Assembly (NCBI RefSeq): GCF_000383855.1
Contig: NZ_KB912877.1
Coordinates: forward strand, 3,797,804 to 3,861,803
DNA: 64,000 nucleotides
Reading direction: 5' to 3'
Source: Methylobacter marinus A45
GTDB taxonomy: Bacteria; Pseudomonadota; Gammaproteobacteria; Methylococcales; Methylomonadaceae
The position numbers were made by a program, and so were the translations under genes. How positions within the stretch are numbered: position 1 is the first letter of the stretch; the number at the start of each line of letters is the position of its first letter. Of the stretch, positions 56,815-63,870 are shown piece after piece. The notes beneath the pieces were generated by a model, which was given only the letters and a program-made list of their open reading frames with translations, searched no databases and was not told the origin of the DNA.

Positions 56815-57110
56815 CAGTTGATCTCGTCCGGGCGCGGCCGGCGGATGCCGGGAATCTCGCGCACGCCGTCCACGACATCGAGGCCGTCGCCGGTCAGCGT
56901 CGCGATGTGCACGCCGCCGGAGACTTTATCGACGATCGCGTCGGCAACCTGATCCAGCCAGGACAGTTCGATGTGCAGCTGGTCACGGTTGATGGCGTGG
57001 CCGCGCTCGCGCAGCTGGCCGACCAGGACTTCCTGGTGGGCCATGTAGCCGGGCTGGTTGCGCAGCAATTGCAGAATGAGCAGGCGTAGATCGGCGCGGT
57101 TATCGGCCAT
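56814..57110 (-). CDS. Mu gp26-like small phage protein
   Basis: A 98-residue protein with a winged-helix-like layout (LLILQLLRNQPGYMAHQEVLVGQLRERGHAINRDQLHIELSWL). Its gene lies between the gp25-like and gp27-like genes, exactly as in Mu and its relatives. It may bind DNA or assist packaging; no role is established. It overlaps the previous gene by 11 bp. Confidence 0.78.
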   Translation of the reverse strand: MADNRADLRLLILQLLRNQPGYMAHQEVLVGQLRERGHAINRDQLHIELSWLDQVADAIVDKVSGGVHIATLTGDGLDVVDGVREIPGIRRPRPDEIN

Positions 57111-57483
57111 GGTGCAGTCCTCCCGACAGCATGATGTTGTGGATGTCTTTTAAATTATCGGCAATCACGGACAGCTGGCCTTCCATCATTTTTGAGTTAG
57201 CCAGCACTTCGTCAACGCGGCGGTGGATCGCTTTCATGTCCTCGACGCCGATGGCGTTCTCGATGTCGGATTCGATGCGCGACAGCCGCTCGCTATGCTG
57301 CTCGATGCGCCGGGTGATCGAATCTTTTGATTGCTTGATGTCGGTTTGCAGATCGTTTTTCATAGTCTTCAGCTCGTCGTTAGCGGCCTTGCTGCGGTTG
57401 CTGATCGAAACGAACAGCGCCAGGCTGAAATTCATGATGAACAGCAGCATGGTCCAGAAATTGAAATCGAAATTCACGCTCAT
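57100..57483 (-). CDS. Mu gp25-like membrane coiled-coil protein (DUF2730)
   Basis: A 127-residue protein with an N-terminal membrane segment (FWTMLLFIMNFSLALFVSI, about 7-25) and a long coiled coil (about 30-110: KAANDELKTMKNDLQTDIKQ). The start at 57483 overlaps the DksA-like stop by ATGA; the longer frame upstream is not protein-like. DUF2730 proteins occur at this spot in Mu-like phages. They may act at the membrane during lysis. Confidence 0.8.
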   Translation of the reverse strand: MSVNFDFNFWTMLLFIMNFSLALFVSISNRSKAANDELKTMKNDLQTDIKQSKDSITRRIEQHSERLSRIESDIENAIGVEDMKAIHRRVDEVLANSKMMEGQLSVIADNLKDIHNIMLSGGLHHGR

Positions 57484-57743
57484 CGGTACATCCGTTCTTG
57501 TTGTTCTTGTTCGCGCTTGCAGTCTATGCACAGCGTCACGCCCGGCACGGTCCGTCGTCTCAGTTCCGGTATCTCGTTGCCGCAGGCTTCGCACCATTCG
57601 GCCGAGACGGCGTCGGGGGCGATGGCCGTTTGCTGGCGGTGCTGGAGCAGGGCCAGGTCGTGATGAAATTGCGCGGCATGATCGATTTGTTCGTCGTCGT
57701 TCATGTGCTCGAGCGGGTTGAGCAGCGTTTCCAATTCTTTCAT
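57480..57743 (-). CDS. TraR/DksA-type zinc-finger protein
   Basis: An 87-residue protein with the C4 zinc motif CEACGNEIP near 51 and CIDCKREQE near 72, and an N-terminal helix. TraR/DksA proteins bind RNA polymerase through its secondary channel and change promoter choice without ppGpp. A phage copy could redirect transcription to phage promoters. It overlaps Rz1 and the gp25-like gene by ATGA. Confidence 0.85.
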   Translation of the reverse strand: MKELETLLNPLEHMNDDEQIDHAAQFHHDLALLQHRQQTAIAPDAVSAEWCEACGNEIPELRRRTVPGVTLCIDCKREQEQQERMYR

Positions 57744-57988
57744 GGCGTCCTTGTCGATTGAATGATCAGTTCCAGGATTTCGGTATAGTGGCGCATCCGG
57801 CGCTGGCGCTCGGCCAGGCGCCGGTAAACGTCGTCACTCAGGCAAGCCAGCTCAACGCCCGTGACCGCCGGCAGCACCGGGCGCGCGGGCAGGGGCAGCG
57901 GAGTCGGAACCAGGGCCGGCGCCGGGGCGGGGCTCAGGCAGCCAGTCATTGTCAAAATCAGCGCGGTCAGCGTCAGGCGTTTGAGCAT
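57740..57988 (-). CDS. Rz1-like outer-membrane spanin lipoprotein
   Basis: An 82-residue lipoprotein with lipobox LTMTGC (Cys about 17) and then a Pro/Ala-rich stretch (PAPAPALVPTPLPLPARPVLPA). It is nested in another frame within the 3' part of the Rz-like gene (137-bp overlap). That lipoprotein/inner-membrane pair is the spanin that fuses the envelopes at lysis. A helical C-terminus follows. Confidence 0.82.
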   Translation of the reverse strand: MLKRLTLTALILTMTGCLSPAPAPALVPTPLPLPARPVLPAVTGVELACLSDDVYRRLAERQRRMRHYTEILELIIQSTRTP

Positions 57989-58205
57989 CGAGCGTCTCCT
58001 TGCGGTGTTGTTCTTGAAGGTGTTCCAGATCGGCGTCCAGCATCTGGCGCCGTTTGATGTTTCGGTGGGCGGCAGCGGCGGCGGCCTGCAAAGCGCCGTT
58101 GACTTTCGCCAGGCGCCGGGCCTGGCGGCGGTTGATCAGAAATGCGACGATCGCGATCAGCGCGGCCAGGGCCGGGGCCAGGTATAAAACGAGGGTCGCG
58201 AACAT
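57852..58205 (-). CDS. Rz-like inner-membrane spanin
   Basis: A 117-residue protein with an N-terminal membrane anchor (LVLYLAPALAALIAIVAFLI, about 4-23) and a periplasmic coiled coil (about 30-75). The start at 58205 overlaps the previous stop (TAATG). It pairs with the nested Rz1-like protein. The last third is Pro/Ala-rich and overlaps the Rz1 frame. Confidence 0.8.
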   Translation of the reverse strand: MFATLVLYLAPALAALIAIVAFLINRRQARRLAKVNGALQAAAAAAHRNIKRRQMLDADLEHLQEQHRKETLDAQTPDADRADFDNDWLPEPRPGAGPGSDSAAPARAPGAAGGHGR

Positions 58206-58345
58206 TAGCGCCCCCTGATCTCGAAACGGCTGCGGCGGCGTTTTGATCGGTATCGGCCTACGGCGGGGACCGACCCCGCATAAATAACCGGCACGCTGAC
58301 CAAGGCGGCCATGGCCATCCATCCATATCCGCGAAATCCGATCAT
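58205..58345 (-). CDS. Small membrane protein, lysis cassette (46 residues)
   Basis: A 46-residue protein, MIGFRGYGWMAMAALVS, with one hydrophobic segment (about 8-27) and a basic C-terminus (RYRSKRRRSRFEI). The gene is fixed by an ATGA overlap upstream and a TAATG overlap downstream. A single helix with a basic tail is compatible with a holin or holin regulator, but I cannot show it. Confidence 0.65.
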   Translation of the reverse strand: MIGFRGYGWMAMAALVSVPVIYAGSVPAVGRYRSKRRRSRFEIRGR

Positions 58346-58521
58346 GACTGACCGCCCTGGCCATTCAGCCCCGCGCGTTTAAATTTGCGGTCAATGCCGA
58401 TGTAGCCCATGCCGTTGGTCACGATCATGGCGGCGGCATCCGCGTCGAACAGGCCCAGGGCAAAACCGCCCACGCCTAGTAAAATGGCCATCCAGCCGGC
58501 CGTTTTCGTCACCCAGCTCAT
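58342..58521 (-). CDS. Small membrane protein, candidate holin (59 residues)
   Basis: A 59-residue protein opening MSWVTKTAGWMAILLGVGG with a hydrophobic stretch of about 20 residues (9-28), then a second weaker one. It lies between lysozyme and spanin genes. One of the two small membrane proteins here should be the holin; neither is diagnostic. Confidence 0.62.
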   Translation of the reverse strand: MSWVTKTAGWMAILLGVGGFALGLFDADAAAMIVTNGMGYIGIDRKFKRAGLNGQGGQS

Positions 58522-58724
58522 AAGGCCGCCTCTCGGTTGATGTTGAAGAGTTTGAAGAACTGCCGGCACGGCATGTGCAGCAGCAACTGGAACTGCACGG
58601 CGCGGCCTTCGGCGCGGATTTTATCCGCGAGCGCGGAATAAACGCCGATCCTGTCGTGCGCATAATGCAATTGTTCGGCCAGCTCGCTATGCATTGCCAG
58701 TAGTTCGTTTATGTCGGTGGTCAT
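58518..58724 (-). CDS. Small phage protein next to lysozyme
   Basis: A 68-residue soluble protein (MTTDINELLAMHSELAEQLHYAHDRIGVYSALADKIRAE), mostly helical. Its ATG overlaps the lysozyme stop by ATGA and its stop overlaps the next gene. I do not recognise it. A regulator or accessory of lysis is suggested only by position. Confidence 0.65.
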   Translation of the reverse strand: MTTDINELLAMHSELAEQLHYAHDRIGVYSALADKIRAEGRAVQFQLLLHMPCRQFFKLFNINREAAL

Positions 58725-59281
58725 TGGGAATTTCCTTCAAACAAGGCGCGCTCGGTGGCGCGGCGGGTGATTAAGCCGTTCAGCTTCTGTTTTTTGCCGT
58801 TTACGGTGCCGTAGATCCAGCGATCGAATTCGGCGGCGGCGCCGGTATAGTCGCCGGCGTGCAGTTTTTTACGCAGCGTGGACGTCGCATAGTTGCCCTG
58901 GCCGACGTTGAAAATAAACGAGACCAGCGCATCAAACTGATGTTGACTGAGCGCGACCGGCGTCACGGAGCGCAGGAACAGGGCGGTCTGTGCCACGTCG
59001 CGGAACAGCAGGTGGTCGGCCTGGTCTTCAGCGATGCGCAGGCGGGATCTGTACTCGCGGCTGACGATCCGGGTGCGCTGGCATTCGCTGACGATGCGGG
59101 CCAGCGCTTCGGTCGAGACATTACGGAACAGTTTGGCATCCCAGGCCGGCATCAGCACATGGCCGTAGCCGATGGTCAGGCGGTTGGATGGGCACAGATA
59201 CGCGACCAATTTCAGGCTTTCGGAAGCCTTGATCAGGTCAGCGCAGGCGGCGGTAACGGTGGTCGGATTGTTTGTATTCAT
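58721..59281 (-). CDS. Phage lysozyme (GH24, T4-type)
   Basis: A 186-residue endolysin cutting the glycan backbone of peptidoglycan. The catalytic Glu is in KASESLKL near 20, the TIGYGH motif near 37, and FNVGQGNYATSTLRKKL near 128. The residue matching Asp20 of T4 lysozyme is Cys (YLCPSNRLTIGYGH), common in this subfamily. There is no export signal, so release depends on a holin. A promoter-like motif starts 7 bp before the ATG; the mRNA could be nearly leaderless, since no clear ribosome site is visible. Confidence 0.9.
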   Translation of the reverse strand: MNTNNPTTVTAACADLIKASESLKLVAYLCPSNRLTIGYGHVLMPAWDAKLFRNVSTEALARIVSECQRTRIVSREYRSRLRIAEDQADHLLFRDVAQTALFLRSVTPVALSQHQFDALVSFIFNVGQGNYATSTLRKKLHAGDYTGAAAEFDRWIYGTVNGKKQKLNGLITRRATERALFEGNSQ

Positions 59282-59287
59282 GCCGCC

Positions 59288-59322
59288 AGTGTAGGCGGCG
59301 CGGGGCGGGGGTGAAATTAAAG
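59288..59322 (-). promoter_or_regulatory. Candidate phage late promoter, lysis module
   Basis: A 22-bp box (59301-59322; minus-strand core TTTAATTTCACCCCCG) is followed after 7 bp by TACACT (59288-59293). It matches the box before the scaffold gene at 19 of 22 positions with the same 7-bp spacing. It lies downstream of the Mor-like gene, in the direction of the lysis genes. The start of transcription would be about at the lysozyme ATG. Confidence 0.55.
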
Positions 59323-59490
59323 CGGGTTAGTTATGCATCTACAACCTACCCATTTATTGCCGCGCCTTTCTGGCGCTTCAGAATGTCTCTGATTTTCGGC
59401 AGCCATTGCCGTGCTCTTTGACACTCCGCGTTGTTGTACCGTCGAGGCACCAGTTCTGTAGGGTACGCACTGCGTACCTTGTTAACACAA

Positions 59491-59847
59491 TCACGCAAAC
59501 AGGTCATTCTGCCGGCGCTTGATGTCTTCAGAGCGCTGGTGATTGATGATCTTGTACAGCCATTGCAGGCTGATGCCGTATTCCCGGCACAGCTGGCCGT
59601 GATTGCGGCCGGTAAACTTCTCCCAGATTTCCAGGTCGCGCTGGGACAGTTCGTAATCCTTGCCTTTGGCGATGTAGACCATTTGGCCGCCCCAGCTCTT
59701 CCTGATCTTTTCGGCGGCCTGGTGCGCGCACTGGCTGGATTGCGCTGGATCGATGCCGGCGGCGGTCAGGCTGTCGGCGACGATGGCTTTCAGGTCGGCC
59801 AGGATTTCCGGATAATGGTCGGGGAAGTGATCAAGGGATGCAGTCAT
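59491..59847 (-). CDS. Mor/C-type transcription activator
   Basis: A 118-residue protein of the Mor family (Mu middle-operon regulator). The C-terminus has the helix-turn-helix region GRNHGQLCREYGISLQWLYKII, and the N-terminal half the dimerisation region (IRKSWGGQMVYIAKGKDYEL). Mor/C proteins bind phage promoters as dimers and recruit RNA polymerase without a good -35. An AGGAGACCGTC box precedes the ATG. It is a natural candidate to act on the paired boxes at 59301 and 50471, which lie downstream. Confidence 0.88.
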   Translation of the reverse strand: MTASLDHFPDHYPEILADLKAIVADSLTAAGIDPAQSSQCAHQAAEKIRKSWGGQMVYIAKGKDYELSQRDLEIWEKFTGRNHGQLCREYGISLQWLYKIINHQRSEDIKRRQNDLFA

Positions 59848-59871
59848 GACGGTCTCCTGAGCTAGCGTATG

Positions 59872-59898
59872 AGTTTATAGCGGCTTGTATTATAAACT
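59872..59898 (-). promoter_or_regulatory. Inverted repeat over a TATAAT box, likely promoter/operator of the Mor gene
   Basis: Arms AGTTTATA (59872-59879) and TATAAACT (59891-59898) are separated by 11 bp. A minus-strand TATAAT (59889-59894) overlaps one arm. It is 25-51 bp upstream of the Mor ATG. A repressor site overlapping a promoter is the simplest reading. Confidence 0.45.
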
Positions 59899-59922
59899 AG
59901 GAGTTTGTTATGGGCATTAAAA

Positions 59923-59940
59923 AACCCGCTGGGGCGGGTT
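59923..59940 (-). terminator. Terminator downstream of the 59983 gene
   Basis: A 7-bp stem (AACCCGC / GCGGGTT) with a 4-nt loop, followed on the minus strand by TTTT. It separates the cargo gene from the Mor gene. Confidence 0.75.
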
Positions 59941-59982
59941 TCTGAAGACATGGTCTGTCTTGATATTTAAGTTAGACGGCGG

Positions 59983-60894
59983 CTAATGTCTGAATAAGTC
60001 GATTTGTTTGAGAGAACTGCGATGTTCGATAACCTCAATAACCGAATATTCCGCGCGCATGCCTTTAGCGGTCAGCCATTGCCTGATTCGCATTTTGACT
60101 TTCAAAATGTCATTTTTCGCAAAAGCTTCTTCATTGTTATTGATCCGTCGTAAAAAACCCTCGTCTAGAATTTCCGCATAGAATGATTGTGAACCATCCG
60201 AGAATCGCCATTTATTGCCATCAATAAAAGCCGCGCTGGCAATCTGCAAATTTACCGTAGTGGTTTGATCATTGATTTCTTCTTCGCCGATCTCGGGCGC
60301 GACAAAGAACCCTGCCTCTGCTTTTTCGATAAATACAATAGGATTTTCAGGTTCTGTTGGATCGATGATTGCGACCGATTCAATACCTTCTTTGAAGAGC
60401 GGCTTAGCCAGCATATCTTCAAAAGCTTTGCGTATTTTATAGTTTTGCAGCAGCTTCAGCGTGATTTGCTCGGTATCGTAATGGTCTTCATCGATAAATA
60501 CACGCACTCGGCCATCATCAATCACTTCGGTATGGGTGATTTTGCGGTTTTTAAGCCAGCGCAAAATGCCGATCAATGAATCCGACGAGCATTTAATCAA
60601 GCCGACGATAGCGGCAGCATTGAGCACTGCTGATGTATTTCCGTGATTAAAGATGTCAATGGCGTCTAGAATCAGGCTCTTAGCCGATGCCACCATCTCT
60701 ACACCAAAGCAGCCGGTTTTAAACGAACCTTTAACGCTGACACCGATCTTGAACTTATCGCCGTGCAAGGCGTTGCCCACTTCTTCCATCAAAACGCCAA
60801 TGGCCAACAAGGCGGGTGCCAAGTCGTTGACGTTCATTTCGTGGTGTTCCAGCGCGGGGCCATCATACACCACTTGGAATTGAGCAGGTTTCAT
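59983..60894 (-). CDS. Unknown protein, terminator-bounded cargo (moron) gene
   Basis: A 303-residue soluble protein starting MKPAQFQVVYDGPALEHHEMN. It has a hydrophobic helix-like region (about 70-115: SLILDAIDIFNHGNTSA, AAIVGLIKCSSDSL). The C-terminal half is beta-rich (TTVNLQIASAAFIDGNKWRFSDGS near 208). I do not know its function. It lies alone, with its own TATAAT at 60934-60939, a terminator on each side and A+T-rich DNA. That isolation is typical of moron genes, which can be expressed by the lysogen. Anti-phage or exclusion functions are common for such genes, but nothing in the sequence proves one here. Confidence 0.72.
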   Translation of the reverse strand: MKPAQFQVVYDGPALEHHEMNVNDLAPALLAIGVLMEEVGNALHGDKFKIGVSVKGSFKTGCFGVEMVASAKSLILDAIDIFNHGNTSAVLNAAAIVGLIKCSSDSLIGILRWLKNRKITHTEVIDDGRVRVFIDEDHYDTEQITLKLLQNYKIRKAFEDMLAKPLFKEGIESVAIIDPTEPENPIVFIEKAEAGFFVAPEIGEEEINDQTTTVNLQIASAAFIDGNKWRFSDGSQSFYAEILDEGFLRRINNNEEAFAKNDILKVKMRIRQWLTAKGMRAEYSVIEVIEHRSSLKQIDLFRH

Positions 60895-60933
60895 CTGATA
60901 AAAATGCCGTTAATGGAATGTTAATAAAAATTG

Positions 60934-60939
60934 ATTATA
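60934..60939 (-). promoter_or_regulatory. Candidate promoter -10 box of the cargo gene
   Basis: A perfect minus-strand TATAAT lies 40 bp upstream of the ATG. No good -35 is evident at 16-18 bp. A TGTGCCAATATATCGCA element lies 19 bp further upstream at 60958-60974; it resembles the right-end repeat (TGTGCCAAATATCGC on that strand). Confidence 0.45.
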
Positions 60940-60974
60940 GATGAACAATTGATTCAGTGCGATATATTGGCACA

Positions 60975-61001
60975 AAAAAGCCCCGACTGGCGGGGCTTTG
61001 T
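60975..61001 (-). terminator. Terminator upstream of the cargo gene
   Basis: A 7-bp GC-rich stem (AGCCCCG / CGGGGCT, with an ACTGG loop) is followed by TTTTTTG on the minus strand. It stops transcripts from the early operon before the cargo gene. Confidence 0.75.
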
Positions 61002-61030
61002 TAACGTTTTTTATAAACGGCCTATCAAGC

Positions 61031-61072
61031 GTGGGAGCGATCCCTAGATCGCGACGTGGGCGTCGCTCCCAC
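61031..61072. repeat. REP-like element at the 3' end of an early phage gene
   Basis: A 42-bp element bounded by GTGGGAGCGA and TCGCTCCCAC, the same arms as the host repeat at 12551-12614. It overlaps the last nine codons and the stop of the gene at 61044. Confidence 0.8.
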
Positions 61073-61637
61073 GGCCTGCCTGCCGCTCCTGCCTGATCTG
61101 GCCTTCTAGTTTATTGATCTGCTCCAGCAGCGCCTCGTCGCCGCTGGCCGCGTGGAGTTGCCTGATGCCGTTCAGTTCGCCCATCAGGCGTGTTAAAACG
61201 TGGTTCTTCTCGCCCTGTTTAACGCGCTCATCCGGCGCATAATCCAGAAAGCGTTTTTCAAACAGCCAGCCCTGGGCCATCTTGCGCACCTGGCCGGGTG
61301 CCAGCTGTTTGCCGGCTTCCTTCCTGGCCGCATCGACGATCTGCTGGTATTGCTCATCGGTCAGATCGCCGAGCTGGTGCCAGCGCATCGCGGCCTCATT
61401 GCGGCCCTGTTTGTAGCCGAAGGCGAGCCAGAATGCAGAGAACCACTTGCGCTGCCTGTCGCTCAATTCCCGGTACCAGTCCTTGCCGGCCTGCGGCTTG
61501 CTCTCAACCGGCTGGCCATAACCGTGCCGGGTCAGGGCATCCCACAGATCCTCGGCGTAGCGTATCGCATCGGGCAGTTTGGGCGGTTCCGGCAAGCTGC
61601 GGACGATCACGGCCTGGATGAAACGTTTCTTGCTCAT
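61044..61637 (-). CDS. Early phage protein with a repeat-derived C-terminus
   Basis: A 197-residue mostly helical protein of unknown function. It opens MSKKRFIQAVIVRSLPEPPKLPDAI and has a conserved-looking WRYRE-like segment (DWYRELSDRQRKWFSAFWLAFGYKQG near 52). The start at 61637 overlaps the preceding stop by ATGA, with GAGGG 9 nt upstream; an in-frame ATG 18 bp further up is also possible. The last codons (GRGSDAHVAI) and the stop lie within the palindromic element. It belongs to the early operon. Confidence 0.68.
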   Translation of the reverse strand: MSKKRFIQAVIVRSLPEPPKLPDAIRYAEDLWDALTRHGYGQPVESKPQAGKDWYRELSDRQRKWFSAFWLAFGYKQGRNEAAMRWHQLGDLTDEQYQQIVDAARKEAGKQLAPGQVRKMAQGWLFEKRFLDYAPDERVKQGEKNHVLTRLMGELNGIRQLHAASGDEALLEQINKLEGQIRQERQAGRGSDAHVAI

Positions 61638-62062
61638 TTTGGAATCCCTCGCCATACATAATCGCCCCCATCTTCTCTTATGGCGGGTTCGCTATCTTTG
61701 CACGGGCATTGATAGCCCGATAAGCGATCGGCAACAGGCCTCCAGAAGTTCCTGACTTTACCGTCAGGCACGTGATTATCTTCCTCTGCGTCTTCTAAAT
61801 TGAACTGTTTTAATACCCATTTAGCCTCTTGCATCGTGCATCGCTGGCCACGCTTACTGATGCTGATATGGTATTCGGGGCCAATATGTTCGGCTCCTGG
61901 CTCGGCTTGCGCAACTTCAACAGCCGATATCGCACAAAGCCCAGATTCAATATGTTGGAACGCTACACCATCGAATCCCATTGTTATCCACTGTGGAATA
62001 GGCGGCATCTTTACCCAGCCGGTTCCGGCTGGTTCTTTTGGTGAGATTATTGTGTGCTTCAT
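61634..62062 (-). CDS. Early phage protein of unknown function
   Basis: A 142-residue protein starting MKHTIISPKEPAGTGWVKM. It has a WITMGFDGVAFQHIESGL segment near 25 and ends with a Cys-containing region (YQCPCKDSEP). It resembles small proteins of phage early regions; the fold is not known to me. Overlapping ATGA junctions on both sides place it in the early operon. Confidence 0.65.
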   Translation of the reverse strand: MKHTIISPKEPAGTGWVKMPPIPQWITMGFDGVAFQHIESGLCAISAVEVAQAEPGAEHIGPEYHISISKRGQRCTMQEAKWVLKQFNLEDAEEDNHVPDGKVRNFWRPVADRLSGYQCPCKDSEPAIREDGGDYVWRGIPK

Positions 62063-62553
62063 ACGCTGGCGACCTCCGGCGCGGCGTCTCGTTGCAGCGG
62101 TTCCATGGCTTTTTTATAAGCTTCGTAATCAATGATTTCTATCGATTGATTATGCTTTTTAATATGGGCGATAAAGGCGCCGGCCGTGCTGAAATGGGGC
62201 GAGACAAACAGATATTTATCATAAATGCCACGTTTCTTGCAGTCCCGTTTGCCGAAAATGCGTTCGTCGGCTCTGACTTGCTTGGCGGAATACATGGCTT
62301 TGCGTCTGAGCGCATAAAACCGCCGGGCGATCTCGGGCATCTGGTCTATTTCGTTTTCCTGGCCATGCCATAAATCATTGCCGCGTATGTATCCATTGAC
62401 ATAGACGGTGATAACCAGGCGCATCTTATGTTGCTGGACGGATGCGGCGACTTTATAGCCGTCGATTAAGAAGTAAACATTGCTATAGGGCAATCTCAGA
62501 TTCAATTTGACATCGTCCCATTGCTCTTTGGTTGGTTTTGATATGGTTGCCAT
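62059..62553 (-). CDS. Early phage protein of unknown function
   Basis: A 164-residue protein (MATISKPTKEQWDDVKLNL) with a central beta region (YKVAASVQQHKMRLVITVYVNGYIRG) and basic helical segment (RRFYALRRKAMYSAKQVRADERIFGKRDCKKRG). It may bind nucleic acid, but I cannot name a family. Its start and stop overlap the neighbouring genes. Confidence 0.65.
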   Translation of the reverse strand: MATISKPTKEQWDDVKLNLRLPYSNVYFLIDGYKVAASVQQHKMRLVITVYVNGYIRGNDLWHGQENEIDQMPEIARRFYALRRKAMYSAKQVRADERIFGKRDCKKRGIYDKYLFVSPHFSTAGAFIAHIKKHNQSIEIIDYEAYKKAMEPLQRDAAPEVASV

Positions 62554-62786
62554 CAGTGCGCCCTCCTGGAACCGTTCAAAGGTTTCACGTCATACTCGAC
62601 GCCATTAGTGACATCGTCGCTGGCAGCTTGCAAAAACCCCAACATGAACTCATCGCCACTTATCTGCCGCAATGCCAAAATCACCATAGTGGTTATTAAT
62701 GTCAGGTGCTCTGCCATGTCTTCTTTAGTTAATGCTTGATTAAATATGCCATTTAAAGCGGCTTCTGTTTCAGGTCTCATTATCAT
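62553..62786 (-). CDS. Small early phage protein
   Basis: A 77-residue helical protein (MIMRPETEAALNGIFNQALTKEDMAEH). It has a hydrophobic stretch TLITTMVILALRQI (about 29-42). Its ATG overlaps the GemA stop by ATGA. Function unknown. Confidence 0.65.
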   Translation of the reverse strand: MIMRPETEAALNGIFNQALTKEDMAEHLTLITTMVILALRQISGDEFMLGFLQAASDDVTNGVEYDVKPLNGSRRAH

Positions 62787-63247
62787 CTCGCCTCCCGCCC
62801 TTCACGCTCGGCATTCTTCATCAACGCCGCAATAATCCCGGCCAACTCCCGCCCGTCGCAGAACTCCAGCCGATCCTTTTTATACATGTGCCGGGCCATG
62901 GCGCCGGCGTACTCATACGGCCGCCCGGCATCGGCCAGCAGCGCCTCGATCTTGCGCAGCTGGCCGGCGCGCTCCGTGCCGCTGCCGATCGAATGCGGCC
63001 GTCGCCCGGCGCGTTTGGGGCTGGTAAAGCGGGCGCCGGCGCGCTCCAGGTGTGCAACAACTTTACTGATGCCTTCCGGTGTTAAATCCTTGGCCGATTT
63101 AACGCCGCCGATGGTCAGCAGCATGGCGCGATAGGTGTCGTCATCCATGCCCAGCTGCTGCTTGCCGATATGGATTTTGCCCACGGCGGCCCGGCGGCGG
63201 GCGTCGTGTTTGGGGTTTTTATAGTCTCTGTTTCTGATGATAGCCAT
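62783..63247 (-). CDS. GemA-like regulator (Mu gp16, DUF1018)
   Basis: A 154-residue protein of the DUF1018/GemA family. It opens with KIHIGKQQLGMDDDTYRAML near 25, the family signature, and has RPYEYAGAMARHMYKKDRLEFCDG near 109. Mu GemA modulates host gene expression and DNA topology in early infection. It is a reliable marker of Mu-like phages and confirms the direction of this map. Confidence 0.9.
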   Translation of the reverse strand: MAIIRNRDYKNPKHDARRRAAVGKIHIGKQQLGMDDDTYRAMLLTIGGVKSAKDLTPEGISKVVAHLERAGARFTSPKRAGRRPHSIGSGTERAGQLRKIEALLADAGRPYEYAGAMARHMYKKDRLEFCDGRELAGIIAALMKNAEREGREAR

Positions 63248-63311
63248 TGTACTGCTCGCTTTTTTGATTGACGCCAGGCGGCCGCGATCGGGCCGCCCGT
63301 GCGGGGAGGGT

Positions 63312-63866
63312 TTAGTAAAACTGCCGACCGCTGCCGGACAGCGAGGCCAGTGACGGGCGCTCCGGCCCCGAGTGCACGTCCAGATCCCGGCGCGGCGCTT
63401 CGCGCTCGCACGGCGCCTCTTTCACATGCACGCACTGGGTTGCGGCCTGGTTGCGCTGCGCCCGGCGGCACCGGCGCCAGTGCTGCTTTCTGATGGCTAA
63501 CGGCGCATAGGCGCCACGGATGAACGCCAGGGCCAGTTCCTGATCCAGATGCGGGTGGCCGATCAGGCGGGTCTGGCGCCGGTCATGCGAGGATGAATAG
63601 CGCTGGGAATAGATGGGCATCTTTTTCAGATCGTTTTTAGCCAGCCAGTCCTCGACGGCGGTGCGGTCATATAAGAGCTCCCGACTCTGTTTGCCGACCG
63701 GCTGCGGAAATTTCAGCCGGACAAGGGTCGCGGCCATCATAACTTTGTACTTCGGTACGCAGGCCATTTCGGCGATCTGTTGCCGGGTGACGGTTTCAAA
63801 GAGCGGCGTTTTTAAATCGACGATACGGTCCAGCAACAGCTCTCGGTTCTGTGTGTTTGTTGACAT
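63312..63866 (-). CDS. Early phage protein with winged-helix-like domain
   Basis: A 184-residue protein. Residues about 12-75 look like a winged-helix/excisionase-like DNA-binding region (VTRQQIAEMACVPKYKVMMAATLVRL; LYDRTAVEDWLAKND). The C-terminal 80 residues are Arg-rich and low in order. The start at 63866 has GAGG upstream; earlier codons in the frame run into the next gene. It may regulate early transcription; I do not recognise the family. Confidence 0.6.
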   Translation of the reverse strand: MSTNTQNRELLLDRIVDLKTPLFETVTRQQIAEMACVPKYKVMMAATLVRLKFPQPVGKQSRELLYDRTAVEDWLAKNDLKKMPIYSQRYSSSHDRRQTRLIGHPHLDQELALAFIRGAYAPLAIRKQHWRRCRRAQRNQAATQCVHVKEAPCEREAPRRDLDVHSGPERPSLASLSGSGRQFY

Positions 63867-63870
63867 AGGA

